Made by a program: the position numbers and the translations under genes. Shown here in pieces: positions 41,033 to 52,591 of a DNA stretch of 64,000 nt (the stretch's first letter is position 1; each line of letters opens with the position of its first letter). Source of the stretch: Trissonchulus latispiculum (taxonomy: Eukaryota; Nematoda; Enoplea; Enoplida; Ironidae); NCBI GenBank assembly GCA_030248195.1, contig JASAND010022252.1, forward strand, positions 1-64,000. The letters run 5' to 3'. Below the pieces are notes generated by a model. The model was given only the letters and a program-made list of their open reading frames with translations. It did not search any database and was not told where the DNA came from.

Positions 41033-42143
41033 TAGCGCGGCGGGAAAAAACCCCAAAATTTCGAATTTTGGTTGTAACTTTTTATTAAGCGACAAATCGA
41101 AAATATAACGATAACTACCATGAGGCCTTGCGAAGAGCTTCAAAATCAGCCATAAAACGTCTCTCCACCACTTACCGTTGGTGAGAAATTTTCTACCAAA
41201 CCGATGGGGAAAACCCGATGCGGGAAAAAACCCATGGGCGGGAAAAAACCAGCCAATTTTTTTGCTGCAAGCATGCCAGAATGGTTTTGACTATACCATT
41301 AGAAAGAGCGGGTCAGTTTTAGTACATCTAAATCATAAAATATATACCAATATTTTTGCAAAAAATCATGTCAAATTGACTTTTCAAAATTTCATACGTA
41401 TGTTTAACACGATATGTTTAACACGTAAACATAGGCAAATTTTGGAAATTTTTGAAATTTGCTAATTTCTGCAGTTTAAGCATTCTATCACCTAGAAAAC
41501 GCGTTTTTATTGCATTTAAAGCCAAACCCGACCTATTTTAGTGAAAAATTTAGCGGTTTTTGGCGAAATTTGAAAATTTGGCTTGAAATGGCACCATCTC
41601 AGATTTTGGCCACCTGGACCTCACATGGAAGGTCGAACCTATGTAAAATCTATACTAAATTAATCAGCAGGCTCTACTGAGCTAGGAATTGCATGAATTT
41701 TTCCCTTGCTGGTAATGGTTATATAGAAAAAAATTCATTTTGAAATTTGGGTTTTTCCCCGCACATGGGTTTCCAAATTCCAGGTTTCCCCCCAGATCGC
41801 ACCACAGGCACTAGAGTCAAATTGCATTCACCATCGTGAAGTTCGAGACATATCCTCTGTGAAACTGTAGTCCGCTTTGGGCTAAGTCTTTCCAGTAGTT
41901 CAGGGTGACCCCCCAAAGTTGACCCTGCCTGACCCCCATGTTGGGACCAAAAATTCCAAAATTTTCAAAGTCCCAAAAAATTTGCTGAGGGGCAGTGGGA
42001 GCTACAATAATACACTCTCTAGGGTAGTTTGGACGCTCTTTAAGATAGGCTCGCTATTAAAATCCGATCTAGCTTATATGGGTGACTCACACTGGCGATG
42101 GGTTTTTCCCGCATATCGGATTGGGTTTTTTCCCGCCGCGCTA
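41033..42143. mobile_element. TAGCGCG-family element, copy 3 (best preserved)
   Basis: The ends are TAGCGCGGCGGGAAAAAACC and its inverse, each preceded or followed by TA, so a TA duplication is possible. CGGGAAAAAACCCA motifs recur inside the first ~220 and last ~400 bases in inverted order. At 1.1 kb it holds no transposase. Confidence 0.75.
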
Positions 42144-42605
42144 TACAGTACATTAAACGTACTCAAAAGCTTCAGCCAATAGTTTTCGTATGCGAAAATA
42201 GGGCTTGAAAATTGACAAATTTGTACTAAAATATGCCTAAATTTTAAAATTCCCAGATTTTGTTAGTTTATAATTGCGTATATTACCTAAATTGTTGAAC
42301 TCCGTTCAGCTTAATACATAAATGCACAAAATGCAAATCACAGGGAAAATTTCAAAGTATACATAGTAAGTAACATATATATTATATATATACATAATGA
42401 AAAGTTGGCGAAAACTATTTTTCATTTCCAAGTTTCTAGAATGAAGTGAAGCAAAGACGGAACAGAACGTTTCTCCATGTCCACATATTTAAGCAGAAGT
42501 AAATAAAGGGGGGCCCATGGTGTTAGTTGTAGTTAGGGATTTTGGGGTCCGGTGGGATCCCCCCAAATACACTCTCGTGCTAATTCCAACATTTTCCAGT
42601 TATCA
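42144..42605. other. Spacer, no feature recognised
   Basis: AT-rich, with a GGGGTCCGGTGGGATCCCCCC palindromic patch near 42544-42565. Confidence 0.3.
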
Positions 42606-43174
42606 CTAGGGGGGAAAATGCCCTCGACGGGCAACCAACTTGGTAGAATAGGGAAAGACTTGAATGTTAAATACACGGTGCATGGTTACAACTGAGTTTC
42701 TGCTGAAGCGGAAAAATGCCGTTTCTCAGCGACTAAAATGACAGAAACCAGCTTTGTGCGCCGAATAGGGAATCTACTCGGCGACTAAAATGAAAGAAAC
42801 CAGCTTTGTGCGCCGAATAGGGAATCTACTCGGCGACTAAAATGAAAGAAACCAGCTTTGTCGCCGAATAGGGAATTCCCTCCTTCCGCCCTATTCGCGC
42901 GAACTTATCGTCTTTCGGGAGGAAATATATAGGTAATTATTCTGTTAGGAACTGCAAACGTAAGCATTGCTCTCAATATGACATTTCCCGTACCGGTTGC
43001 GTGGTGACTAGGGGTGGCGCTAGATTAATTTCTTTTTGAGCTACCTGATCCGTAAAAATTTTATGCATACAACCGGTAGCAGGACCAACAGAAAGCAACA
43101 ATAAGAATATATGCAGTTTAAACAATTTGTGGTCGACAGTCCTTGTGCTAAAACATATACAATCAATCGCATTT

Positions 43175-43211
<37 letters not shown>

Positions 43212-43768
43212 TGATTGTATCAATTCTCGGCAAGATCAGCACAGAGCACACCTATCGACCTATAGATATCTCTACATATACCTATATATATATATATATA
43301 TTTATGCTCTCAATGTTTCTGATAGCACATCGAAGACATCGTATTTATGTCTGTGAAAACCTTGACTTACGTAAGTGCTTGATAAAACTGTTGTTTTGCA
43401 TTCTGAAGTAATTCTGCCATTCTGAAGCTCTCTCATTATTTAGCAAAGCAACACATAACAGGCTTCAAAGTTCGCGCGAATAGGGCGGAAGGAGGGAATT
43501 CCCTATTCGGCGACAAAGCTGGTTTCTTTCATTTTAGTCGCCGAGTAGATTCCCTATTCGGCGCACAAAGCTGGTTTCTTTCATTTTAGTCGCCGAGTAG
43601 ATTCCCTATTCGGCGCACAAAGCTGGTTTCTGTCATTTTAGTCGCTGAGAAACGGCATTTTTCCGCTTCAGCAGAAACTCAGTTGTAACCATGCACCGTG
43701 TATTTAACATTCAAGTCTTTCCCTATTCTACCAAGTTGGTTGCCCGTCGAGGGCATTTTCCCCCCTAG
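42606..43768. mobile_element. Foldback element 1 with ~300-bp near-identical arms
   Basis: Arms 42606-42905 and 43468-43768 start CTAGGGGGGAAAATGCCC and contain three tandem ~52-base units (CGGCGACTAAAATGAAAGAA, then AGCTTTGTGCGCCGAATAGG). The arms look virtually identical, so the copy is young or homogenised. The loop of ~560 bases holds two short (TA)n runs and no gene. Confidence 0.85.
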
Positions 43769-43922
43769 TTTCGCTTATTTTTCCGCTGCAGAGAAAATCA
43801 TGTCAGAGAAGTTGCATATATACACAATGTAAGCAAAGCTAGCTACCGCAAACAGGCTGGATGAAAACGTTCTAGTTCAACTGAATGTATTTGCTGAAGC
43901 GGAAAAATGCCTGTTAATAGCC

Positions 43923-44085
43923 TTTTCAGAACTTTATACACGGTGCGTCATCTTAGGCAGGAAGGCCACTGTTCATGGCCTTTTCAGAACTTTTTACACG
44001 GTGCGTTATCTTAGGCAGGAAGGCCACTGTTCATGGCCTTTTCATAACTTTTTACACGGTGCGTTATCTTAGGCAGGAAGGCTAT
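43923..44085. repeat. 58-bp tandem repeat, three units
   Basis: Units start TTTTCAGAACTTTTTACACG at 43923, 43981 and 44039, exactly 58 bases apart, each with GTGCGTTATCTTAGGCAGGA. Flanks carry GCTGAAGCGGAAAAATGCC, also seen in the foldback arms. Confidence 0.85.
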
Positions 44086-44159
44086 TTTAAAAGCCATCCA
44101 GCACCGTAACCTTGGATATGCAGTTATATACATGACAAACGTTGCTCTGCTCATTTAGG

Positions 44160-45415
44160 GCTTTCACTTAAAACCAAATTTGACAACTTTTGGAAATTTT
44201 GATTTTTGACCAATTAGGACCCCTTGCCAGGCCGCCACAGGTCGCTAGGGACCAGTTTGGAGGGGTCCTCCAATGAGATAAAATGTTCGCCTCACCAAGG
44301 GCTTTCATTTGATACCAAACTTGAAAACCTTTCAAAAAATTGATTTTGGACCGGTCCGGACCCTGACCAGGGCGCCACAGGCCGCTGGGACCAGTTTGGA
44401 GGGGCCCTCCAATGAGATAAAATGTTCGCCTCACCAAGGGCTTTCATTTGATACCAGACTTGGCCACTTTTGGAAAAATCGATTTTTGGTCACTTTGGAC
44501 CGGTCCGGCCCTTGGTCAGGGCGCCACAGGCCGCTGGGACCAGTTTGGAGGGGCCCTCCAATGAGATAAAATGTTCGCCTCACCAAGGGCTTTCATTTGA
44601 TACCAAACTTGAAAACCTTTCAAAAAATTGATTTTGGACCGGTCCGGACCCTGGTCAGGGCGCCACAGGCCGCTGGGTCCACTTTGGAGGGGTCCTCCGA
44701 TGACAAAAAATGTTCGTCTCACCAAGGGCTTTCATTCGATAGCAAACTTGGAAATTTTTTTAAAAAACCGATTTTTGACCGGTCCCGACCCTGGTCAGGG
44801 CGCCACAGGCCGCTGGGTCCACTTTGGAGGGGTCCTCCGATGACAAAAAATGTTCGCCTCACCAAGGGCTTTCATCTGATACCAAACTTGGCCACTTTTG
44901 GAAAAATCGATTTTTGGCCATTTTGGACCGGTCCGGACCCTGGTCAGGGCGCCACAGGCCGCTGGATCCACTTTGGAGGGGTCCTCCAATGACAAAAAAT
45001 GTTCGCCTCACCATGGGCTTTCATTTGATACCAAACTTAGCCACTTTTGGAAAAATCGATTTTTGGGCATTTTGGACCGGTCCGGACCCTGGTCAGGGCG
45101 CCACAGGCCGCCGGGGTCACTTTGGAGGGGTCCTCCAATGACAAAAAATGTTCGCCTCACCAAGGGCTTTCATTTGATACCAGACTTGGCCACTTTTGGA
45201 AAAATCGATTTTTGGTCATTTTGGACCGGTCCGGACCCTGGTCAGGGCGCCACAGGCCGCTGGGTCCACTTTGGAGGGGTCCTCCAATGACAAAAAATGT
45301 TCGCCTCACCAAGCGCTTTTATTTGATACCAAACTTGGTCACTTTTGGAAAAATCGATTTTTGGCCATTTTGGACCCGGTCCCCGGTCCGGACCCCTGGC
45401 CAGGGCGCCACAGGG
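44160..45415. repeat. Tandem array of a 139/149-bp unit, ~8.5 units
   Basis: The landmark GGGGTCCTCC recurs at 44262, 44401, 44550, 44689, 44829, 44978, 45127 and 45276, giving spacings of 139, 149, 139, 140, 149, 149 and 149. Each unit contains palindromes AAAAATCGATTTTT (in the 149 form) and GGACCGGTCCGG. The long open frames here on both strands come from the repeat and are not genes. Confidence 0.9.
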
Positions 45416-45870
45416 GTCCGGGCGAAACCTACTATAGCCTATGCTGTAGTGCTCCCGCACCCCACCCCAAACCCCAAATAAGAGAGACCTGCTCACTGTA
45501 GATATTTCTGTAGAAGAGGTTAAAGTTGGAGTTGCGACACGGTAGGGCCCACCACCATCAGGGTGCCCCCCAGCCACATGGATAGGTCCTAGAGCGAAAC
45601 TAATGGGCCCTTTAGATTCACCATATAGGGGTTCCTATTCGAATACAAAACCTCAGCCCAGCAGCTCTTATGTGTAGGGCTCCACAGTCCGTAGACCCAG
45701 ACCCCCCCTTTTACACGTTAACTAGTGACCCCTGGCCAGGGCGCCACAGGAGACCTGCCGACATCTACTATAGCCTATGTTCAGTAGTCCACCCTGGGGT
45801 CATACCTAAAGCCCAACATGAGAGCCCAGCTTCGCTCGCTGCGATCTATTTCGAAGTGCTAATATATTTT
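45416..45870. repeat. Unique 3' part of the array element
   Basis: The first ~300 bases reappear at 52262-52590 with few changes (GGCGAAACCTACTATAG, AAGAGAGACCTGCTCACTGT), so array plus tail move together as one element. The far end is not defined. Confidence 0.7.
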
Positions 45871-45879
45871 CGAACTTAG

Positions 45880-46735
45880 TTTTTTGGGGGGGTATTTTGG
45901 GGGGCCCCCCCCGGGGGGGGGGGGGTGGGGCCATCTGGGGGGGTCCGGGAACCGCGGAAAGTAATTTCCCCGGAATTGCGGAACTTTTTGTACAAAAAAC
46001 CTAAAATAGTAGGGCTTTGAAGGGTCTTTCGACCTGCACCCCCTGGGGGAAAAAAATGGAGAGAAACGCGACAATATTAAAACTGCCCACCCTAAAATTG
46101 TGCAACCTCTCTAGAGCAGGAATTGAAAAATACAATGTTTACCTGAGTTTACCTAGCAGAAGGCTAAAAAATTTCATATGAATATCTGAAAAACAAACAC
46201 TGAGAGAGGCTATTTTGGACAGATTAGAATAAGGCATATTATACCTACGCCTTGGGAGAGGGTGATAAGTTTTGGAAAAATTAAATGTCAGTGAGGAGCA
46301 ACTGCTGCTTCCTGTGAGTGCAAACCTCATTTGACTCGCAAATCCCAAAGTATATTTAGGTGCAAACGTGTCCTAAACATTAAGCTTGACCTCTGGTCCA
46401 TTCCCCACTGTAAGTGATTTTATTAAACAAAAATTCTCTAACGCCAGCCCAAACAGTTAAAATATAAAAGATTGTCGGCGCAGTCGTCCGACACAACAAC
46501 AATGTTGATATCATCTGTCCCAATATGAGACACATACAGCTTCAGCCAAAGCAGCCTTTGCTTTCGACTTCTAAAATACACAAAGTCTAAAGCATTAAAA
46601 CATGTTCCAATTGTTCCGACAAAAGAATAATACAGCAGCGTGAAAAAGATTTGTTTGTAAGCAAGCTTAGACGACACAAATTTAACGCGACACTACGTTA
46701 AATTAAATGTGTTTTAAAGTAGAACCGTTGGACAT
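45880..46735. other. G-rich repeat fragment and unassigned sequence
   Basis: 45889-45960 is a G/C homopolymer patch of the MITE type. A minus-strand frame at 46438-46677 has a hydrophobic segment (FFTLLYYSFVGTIGTCF) but no supportable exon boundaries. Confidence 0.35.
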
Positions 46736-46901
46736 GATTAATAAAAACATGAATGCAGTAGAATCAAGAGATCACTACGAAATCGCCGAGCGTCCCAATA
46801 TTCTTGATGTGCATCTTAAAAGGCATCCTCACTCTGCACATCCAGACACAGAGAAGAATACCTTGAATGATTCAGAATTCAGGTTGAATCCAAGTATATA
46901 A
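46736..46901 (+). CDS. Possible terminal exon, cytoplasmic-tail-like (uncertain)
   Basis: After the acceptor-like GTTTTAAAG the reading EPLDMINKNMNAVESRDHYE continues to EFRLNPSI and TAA, about 55 codons with protein-like composition. It would enter in phase 1, like the exons of the receptor-like gene. No partner exon was found nearby. Confidence 0.25.
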
Positions 46902-47287
46902 TGACTCTATGTCATGTACGTACGCTTTGGCAACCGGCAGGTTATTTTCAATTTTTTGCACATTAATTGCAAATAATTTTTCGTGTTTAAAAGCAACCGC
47001 TTAGCCCTAGCCCAAAACGGATTACAGTTTCACAGAGGATACATATCTCGAAGTTCACGACGTGTATGTAATTTGTATGTAATAGTCAAAACTGTTCTGG
47101 CGTGCTTCCGGCAAAATTTCGGCTGGCTTTTTTCCCCATCGGTTTGGTTGAAAATTTCTCACCAACCGTATGTGCTTGAGAGATGTTTATGGCTTATTTC
47201 GAAGGCAAGACACTCTTCGCAAGGCCTCATGGTAGTTATCGTTGGACTTTCGATTTGTCACTTAATAAAAAGTTATATACGTACAGC

Positions 47288-48613
47288 AGGGGCGCACCCA
47301 AGGGGGGGGGGGCGGCCGCCCCCCCTGTCAGGTTTCGAAGGTCAGAAAAATTAAGAATCACAAAGGAAAAAAAGCAAAAAAAACAAAAATTTTCGCGCCG
47401 TCGGCGCGAATTAACTATTCTTTGGTTGTTTTGTGGACAGCATATGGGGCGGGGTGGAATGGCTGGTCTTCAATTATTATTCGGTATATATATACGTTCG
47501 GTATATATATATACGTATATAGCAAGCAGCGGTTGCTATATATATATATATATATATACTTTCTGTGCGTACTATGCATAGTATGCGTTGCTGTTTGTGT
47601 CTATTTTGATTTGACATATATAGTAAACTATAGTAAACTACGCAGTCGAAATTAAAAATAATCATTTTAAAATAAAAATATATATAGACGCAAAATTTAC
47701 GCAGGTGCGATTTTCAAAAAATTCATTAAAAACCCCTGATATGCAGGCTTTTTTACAAAATACATTTTAAAATGCACACACAAAAGCTTAGTCAAATTTT
47801 GCTACTGCTAACCACAACATGGCTCAAAAAATATTCAAATAGGTGAAGCTTTTTAAAAAGAGCTCTAGCTTTTAGCTGGGGGCTGCTTCGCTTCTCCCGC
47901 TTCTTCCCACTTTTTCTTATCATAGCTACGTTGCTTTGCTTTGTTTAAAGTTTTATTAGTTTGAGTTATATAGTACGTATTTCCGGTGAAACCAGGACGC
48001 TAGCCAGAAGACAATTTTGATCCTTTGAAACAACAAAAAGTGGTCAGAAAAAATTGTTTTCAGGTCTAAAATGCAAAAAAATTCTCAACTTCTGGGGGGC
48101 TGCGCCCCCAGACCCCCTGCTTTTGCATTTCTGAGACTGATTCATTCTATTTAACTACCTCAGCCAATGTAACCAATTACTACATGTTTGTTCTCAAAGC
48201 ACAAAAACATGTGTAGAAATAGACCCCCGCTTCTTCCCACTTTTTATCATAGCCACGTTGCTTTGCTTTGTTTAGAGTTTTATTAGTTTGAGTTATATAT
48301 ATAGTACGTATTTCCGGTGAAACCAGGACGCTAGCCAGAAGACAATTTTGATCCTTTGAAACAACAAAAAGTGGTCAGAAAAAATTGTTTTCAGGTCTAA
48401 AATGCAAAAAATTCTCAACTTCTGGGGGGCTGCGCCCCCCAGACCCCCTGCTTTCGCATTCCTGAGACTGATTCATTCTATTTAACTACCTCAGCCAATG
48501 TAACCAATTACTACATGTTTGTTCTCAAAGCACAAAAACATGTGTAGAAATAACTATAAAAAATTCAACATTGTTGCCGCCCCCCCTGTCAGAAAAAGCT
48601 GGGTGCGCCACTG
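47288..48613. mobile_element. hAT-like non-autonomous element, 1.3 kb
   Basis: The ends are CAGGGGCGCACCCA and (reverse) CAGTGGCGCACCCA. Flanks share ACGTA, an imperfect duplication. Near the left end are CCCCCCTGTCAGG and a TTCGCGCCGTCGGCGCGAA hairpin, also present in the element at 58466. It contains a (TA)n patch and a 330-bp tandem duplication. Confidence 0.6.
47895..48554. repeat. 330-bp tandem duplication
   Basis: Two head-to-tail units (landmark CGCTTCTTCCCAC at 47899 and 48229, 330 bases apart) that differ at only a few positions, each with CTTCTGGGGGGCTGCGCCCC. Confidence 0.9.
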
Positions 48614-48697
48614 ACGTAAGTCAAAATTCGAAAATTTGGGATTTTAATTCCTGCCACGCTATATAATGCGACAACACAAAATGTTTCATGAACCCGA

Positions 48698-48850
48698 GGA
48701 TTTTATCAACATTTCAATGCAAAGAATGTCTGGAATGAATTGCTGAAAATGATAATTCAAGACGGAACTTCCCAGCGAAAATGGAAATATTGGAAAAGTT
48801 GGCCCCAAAACCACGGGCAATATTCCTTCTTAGACCTGTACAAATCTTGA
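48698..48850 (+). CDS. Possible terminal exon (uncertain)
   Basis: The reading GFYQHFNAKNVWNELLKMII continues through a Trp/Lys-rich stretch (RKWKYWKSW) to TGA. An AG (ACCCGAG) precedes it. The composition is protein-like but the stretch is only 50 codons, with no partner exon. Confidence 0.2.
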   Translation, partial: GFYQHFNAKNVWNELLKMIIQDGTSQRKWKYWKSWPQNHGQYSFLDLYKS

Positions 48851-49132
48851 GAATCGGCTTTAATTTACTCACTTTTTCTAGCTGTTTGTTTCTATTAAAT
48901 ACTACTGCGTTCGTCATTCTTTCAGCACTGATGCGCCTAAAAATGTGCAACCGGTTTGATGACTGACAGTTGACAACCGCAATAAAACTGCTAATTCCGT
49001 TCCTTAAATAGCTTGCGTTCCTTGGGCGGTTCTTCGCTTCCTTAGTTGCAGCGGGCTTCTGGCTCGCCGTGTATAGGATTTGCCTGATCGACCACCTACG
49101 ACGACGAAATAGCTGCTAATCTAATCTGCATA
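48851..49132. other. Spacer, no feature recognised
   Basis: Mixed sequence between the possible exon and the next TAGCGCG-family element. Confidence 0.3.
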
Positions 49133-49534
49133 TAGCGCGGCGTGAAATAAAAACCCAAATTTCAGGTTTTTAGACGAAACTCTTTAATGTAAGCACAAAT
49201 CAAAATTCTACCAGTAACTGCCATGCCTTGCGAAAGGCTTCAAAATAAGCTCTACTCTAAATGGCCTTTCTAGCTCTTACCGTTAGTCAGGAATTTTCGA
49301 CCAAACAGATGGGAAAAGAAAACCCAATGCGGGAAAAGAAAATCCATATGCGGGAAAAGAAAACCCACCCTGAATTTTTGCTAGAAGACTGCCAGAACAA
49401 TTTTGACTGCACCATTCGAAAGAGCTGGTTGTTTTAGTACGTCTGCATCGAAAATATATATCAAATTTTTGCAAAAATGTGAGCCAAATTATAATTTCAT
49501 AATTTTGTATGTTTAACATGTGCAATTTGCAATA

Positions 49535-50710
49535 CTAGAGAGAAAAATGCCCTAAACGGGCATGCAATGGCTAGAATAGGGAAAGAAGGAAGGGCGGAAA
49601 AATGCCAATATAATTGACAGTCGGCGCTGAAAATTATAGAAACTAGATTTAGCAACGAATAGGGAATTCAGTCGGCGCTGAAAATGATAGAAACTAGAGT
49701 CAGCACCGAATAGGGAAAGCAGTCGGCGCTGAAAATAATAGAAACTAGATTCAGCACCGAATAGGGAATGCAGTCCGGTAGCGTGGAACAGGCAATTCCT
49801 CCGTCCATCCTATTCGCGTGAACTGCTCTGCTCTACCCGAGAACGTGGTATATACTGCGTTTGAAATGAGGCAGGCTACAGCCATATCGTTTGTGTAAGC
49901 AAAGCCTGCTTTTGAAGAGTAGAAACTTCTTGGTGGATAATGAACTAACGCAATTAACAGTAGGTGTCATTATGTGATTGAAATGTGCTGTAGCTAGCTA
50001 GCATTGTTCTTGAACATTAAGTTAAAGCCAGAGCTGCTGTCTTCCGCATAAAGTACATTAACTGCATTTCCTATTAGTAATAATACTAGTTCCAACTGAA
50101 AATACTCTGTTACGCATGAGGAGTTTTAATAATCTAGCAGTTAATAATAGTCTAAAACAAATTAAAAGTGTCATTGATCGTTAAAAATGTTGTGTTGGAA
50201 AAACAGTCGCGAGGCTCAAGTAAGTCTAAAAGTAGACAACCCAGGGACAGTCTCTATGTTACTGTTTAGGATAAAATTGTATATACGAGAAAGCAGCTGC
50301 TCATATCAACATCTTGCAATAATTCACGCGAGTAGGTATAAAACCCAGTCACAGTAAATAAGATTACCTTATCGACGGTAACATTGTTTGAGAAATGAAC
50401 CGTTGAGCTGTACATATCGCAATTCACGCGAATAGGATGGACGGAGGAATTGCCTGTTCCACGCTACCGGACTGTATTCCCTATTCGGTGCTGAATCTAG
50501 TTTCTATTATTTTCAGCGCCGACTGCTTTCCCTATTCGGTGCTGACTCTAGTTTCTATCATTTTCATCGCCGACTGAATTCCCTATTCGTTGCTAAATCT
50601 AGTTTCTATAATTTTCAGCGCCGACTGTCAATTATATTGGCATTTTTCCGCCCTTCCTTCTTTCCCTATTCTAGCCATTGCATGCCCGTTTAGGGCATTT
50701 TTCTCTCTAG
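49535..50710. mobile_element. Foldback element 2, related to foldback 1
   Basis: Arms 49535-49822 and 50422-50710 begin CTAGAGAGAAAAATGCCC and contain three ~51-base units (CAGTCGGCGCTGAAAATGAT, GCACCGAATAGGGAA). It has the same layout as the element at 42606 but a different unit sequence. The loop holds no gene. Confidence 0.8.
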
Positions 50711-51796
50711 TTTCTTGCATTTTTCCGCTGTAGCGTTTTTCTTCGCAGGCTTAACAAAATCAATAAACTGCCGATTAGACTATTTGAAAAAACCACATAG
50801 GACGTATTATGTATATATTGCAAGCACGTTTAGGGCATTTTTGTCATTTGTACGGAGCATTACCTGTTTATAGTGGTTTGTGTGTGTGCCAAAGGGTTTA
50901 TCTGAAAAGAGAATTAGGTGGGTGGGGTCGGTTTATCAGAAAACAGGATGACGGGGGTCCGAATTCCCACCGGAGGGGGGGGGAAAGAGTCGTCGTTCTG
51001 CGTGGGGTTGGGACAATTTGTAAAAACGCAATAGTTTCCGTACGTATATAGGTATATACCAGCGAGTTTTACAAAGCTTTGTCGGAAAACATGATGACGG
51101 GGCCGAACGCCCACCTGGCAGGAGGTAGCCGTGCTGCGTGGTGTAGGGAAAATTTGAAAAACGCAGTTTCTGCATCAGAAAACGTTTATAAAGAGTTTCT
51201 CGGAAAACAGACCGGGGGGGGTCCGAGCGAAATTGATGTTGGGCCCCATACCAAACTTGGCCAATTTTGGGAAAATCGATTTTCCGTCTCTCATTTTACA
51301 ACCGCTTTTACAATCCAATGACTGACTAGACTGCAGGCTTCACAACGAGGAAATCCTGACTTAGAAATACGTTAAACTCTACAAAAGAAAAAATACGCAC
51401 TAATTAAATCACCTATTAGTGAAGACCAAAGCACATTCCAAAACACATTTTAATTTTTCAGAAAATTATACACACACGTATGATACAAAAGAAATATACT
51501 AGATGATACTAACTGAAGAAACAAACACAAAAACAAAACACTATGCAGAGATCATCTGTGAGATGGAATGCCGATTCTGAACAAGCCGCATCTTTAAGCC
51601 AAAGTTTTAACCAACTGTAATTTATCCAAATAGAATAAACTGAAAACGAAACTGGAAATGCAAAGAATAAAAACTTCTCAAAAAACAAAAGAAAACTTGT
51701 AAAACGGAGAAACACCAATAAGCTAACCTACAGATGAGATCCATAGTAAAAAACATGAACTACAATTAAACATATATATATAAACGTTTAATTTTC
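50711..51796. other. Unassigned insert sequence
   Basis: Includes TTTAGGGCATTTTT echoes of the foldback ends and GATGACGGGG phrases repeated at 50948 and 51092. A partial array-type phrase (CCAAACTTGGCCAATTTTGG) is at 51252-51280. No gene. Confidence 0.3.
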
Positions 51797-52591
51797 AGGG
51801 CGCCACAGGCCGCTGGGTCCACTTTGGATGGGTCCTCCAATGACAAAAAATGTTCGCCTCACCAAGGGCTTTCATTTGATATCAAACTTGTCCACTTTTA
51901 GAAAAATCGATTTTTGACCATTTTGGACCGGTTCGGACCCTGGTCAGGGCGCCACAGGCCGCTGGGTCCACTTTGGAGGGGTCCTCCAATGACAAAAAAT
52001 GTTCGCCTCGCCACGGGCTTTCATTTGACACCAAACTTGGCCACTTTTGGAAAAATCGATTTTTGGCCATTTTGGACCGGTTCGGACCCTGGCCAGGGCG
52101 CCACAGGCCGCAGGGTCCACTTTGGAGGGGTCCTCCAATGACAAAAATGTTCGCCTCACCAAGGGCTTTCATTTGATACCAAACTTGGCCACTTTTGGAA
52201 AAATCGATTTTTGGCCATTTTGGGCCCGGTCCCCGGTCCGGACCCCTGGCCAGGGCGCCACAGGGGTCCGGGCGAAACCTACTATAGTCTATGCTGTAGT
52301 GCCCCCGCACCCCACCCCAAATCCCAAATAAGAGAGACCTGCTCACTGTGGATCTTTCTGTATAAGAGGTTAAAGTTGGAGTTGCGACACGGTAGGGCCC
52401 ACCACCATAAGGGTGCCCCCCCAGCCACATGGATAGGTTCTAGAGCGAAACTAATGGGGCCTTTAGATTCACCATATAGGGGTTCCTATTCGAATACGAA
52501 ACCTCAGCCCAACAGCTCTTATGTATAGGGCTGCCTACTCTGTAGACCCAGACCTCCCCTTTTACACGTTAACTAGTGACCCCTGGCCAGA
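51797..52591. repeat. Second copy of the 149-bp array element
   Basis: Just over three 149-bp units (GGGTCCTCC landmarks at 51830, 51979 and 52128), then the same unique tail as after 45415. It starts abruptly inside a unit at AGGGCGCCACAGGCCG. Confidence 0.85.

Larger units (their letters stand above)
46985..48659. mobile_element. TAGCGCG-family element, copy 4 (inverted, deleted, interrupted)
   Basis: Reads as the reverse complement of copy 3: AAAACGGATTACAGTTTCAC at the left, then a jump to the AATTTCTCACCAACCG region (inner ~550 bases lost), ending CCTGCCACGCTATA at the right. A hAT-like element is nested inside. Confidence 0.65.

Noticed and set aside
44309..45501. Several overlapping 80-145 residue open frames on both strands
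   Set aside because: They are translations of the 139/149-bp tandem repeat, which happens to lack stops in several frames. The same peptides recur per unit and in the second array.
46438..46677. Minus-strand frame with a hydrophobic segment, possible membrane exon
   Set aside because: No acceptor or donor of matching phase and no neighbour exon. Left unannotated as a gene.
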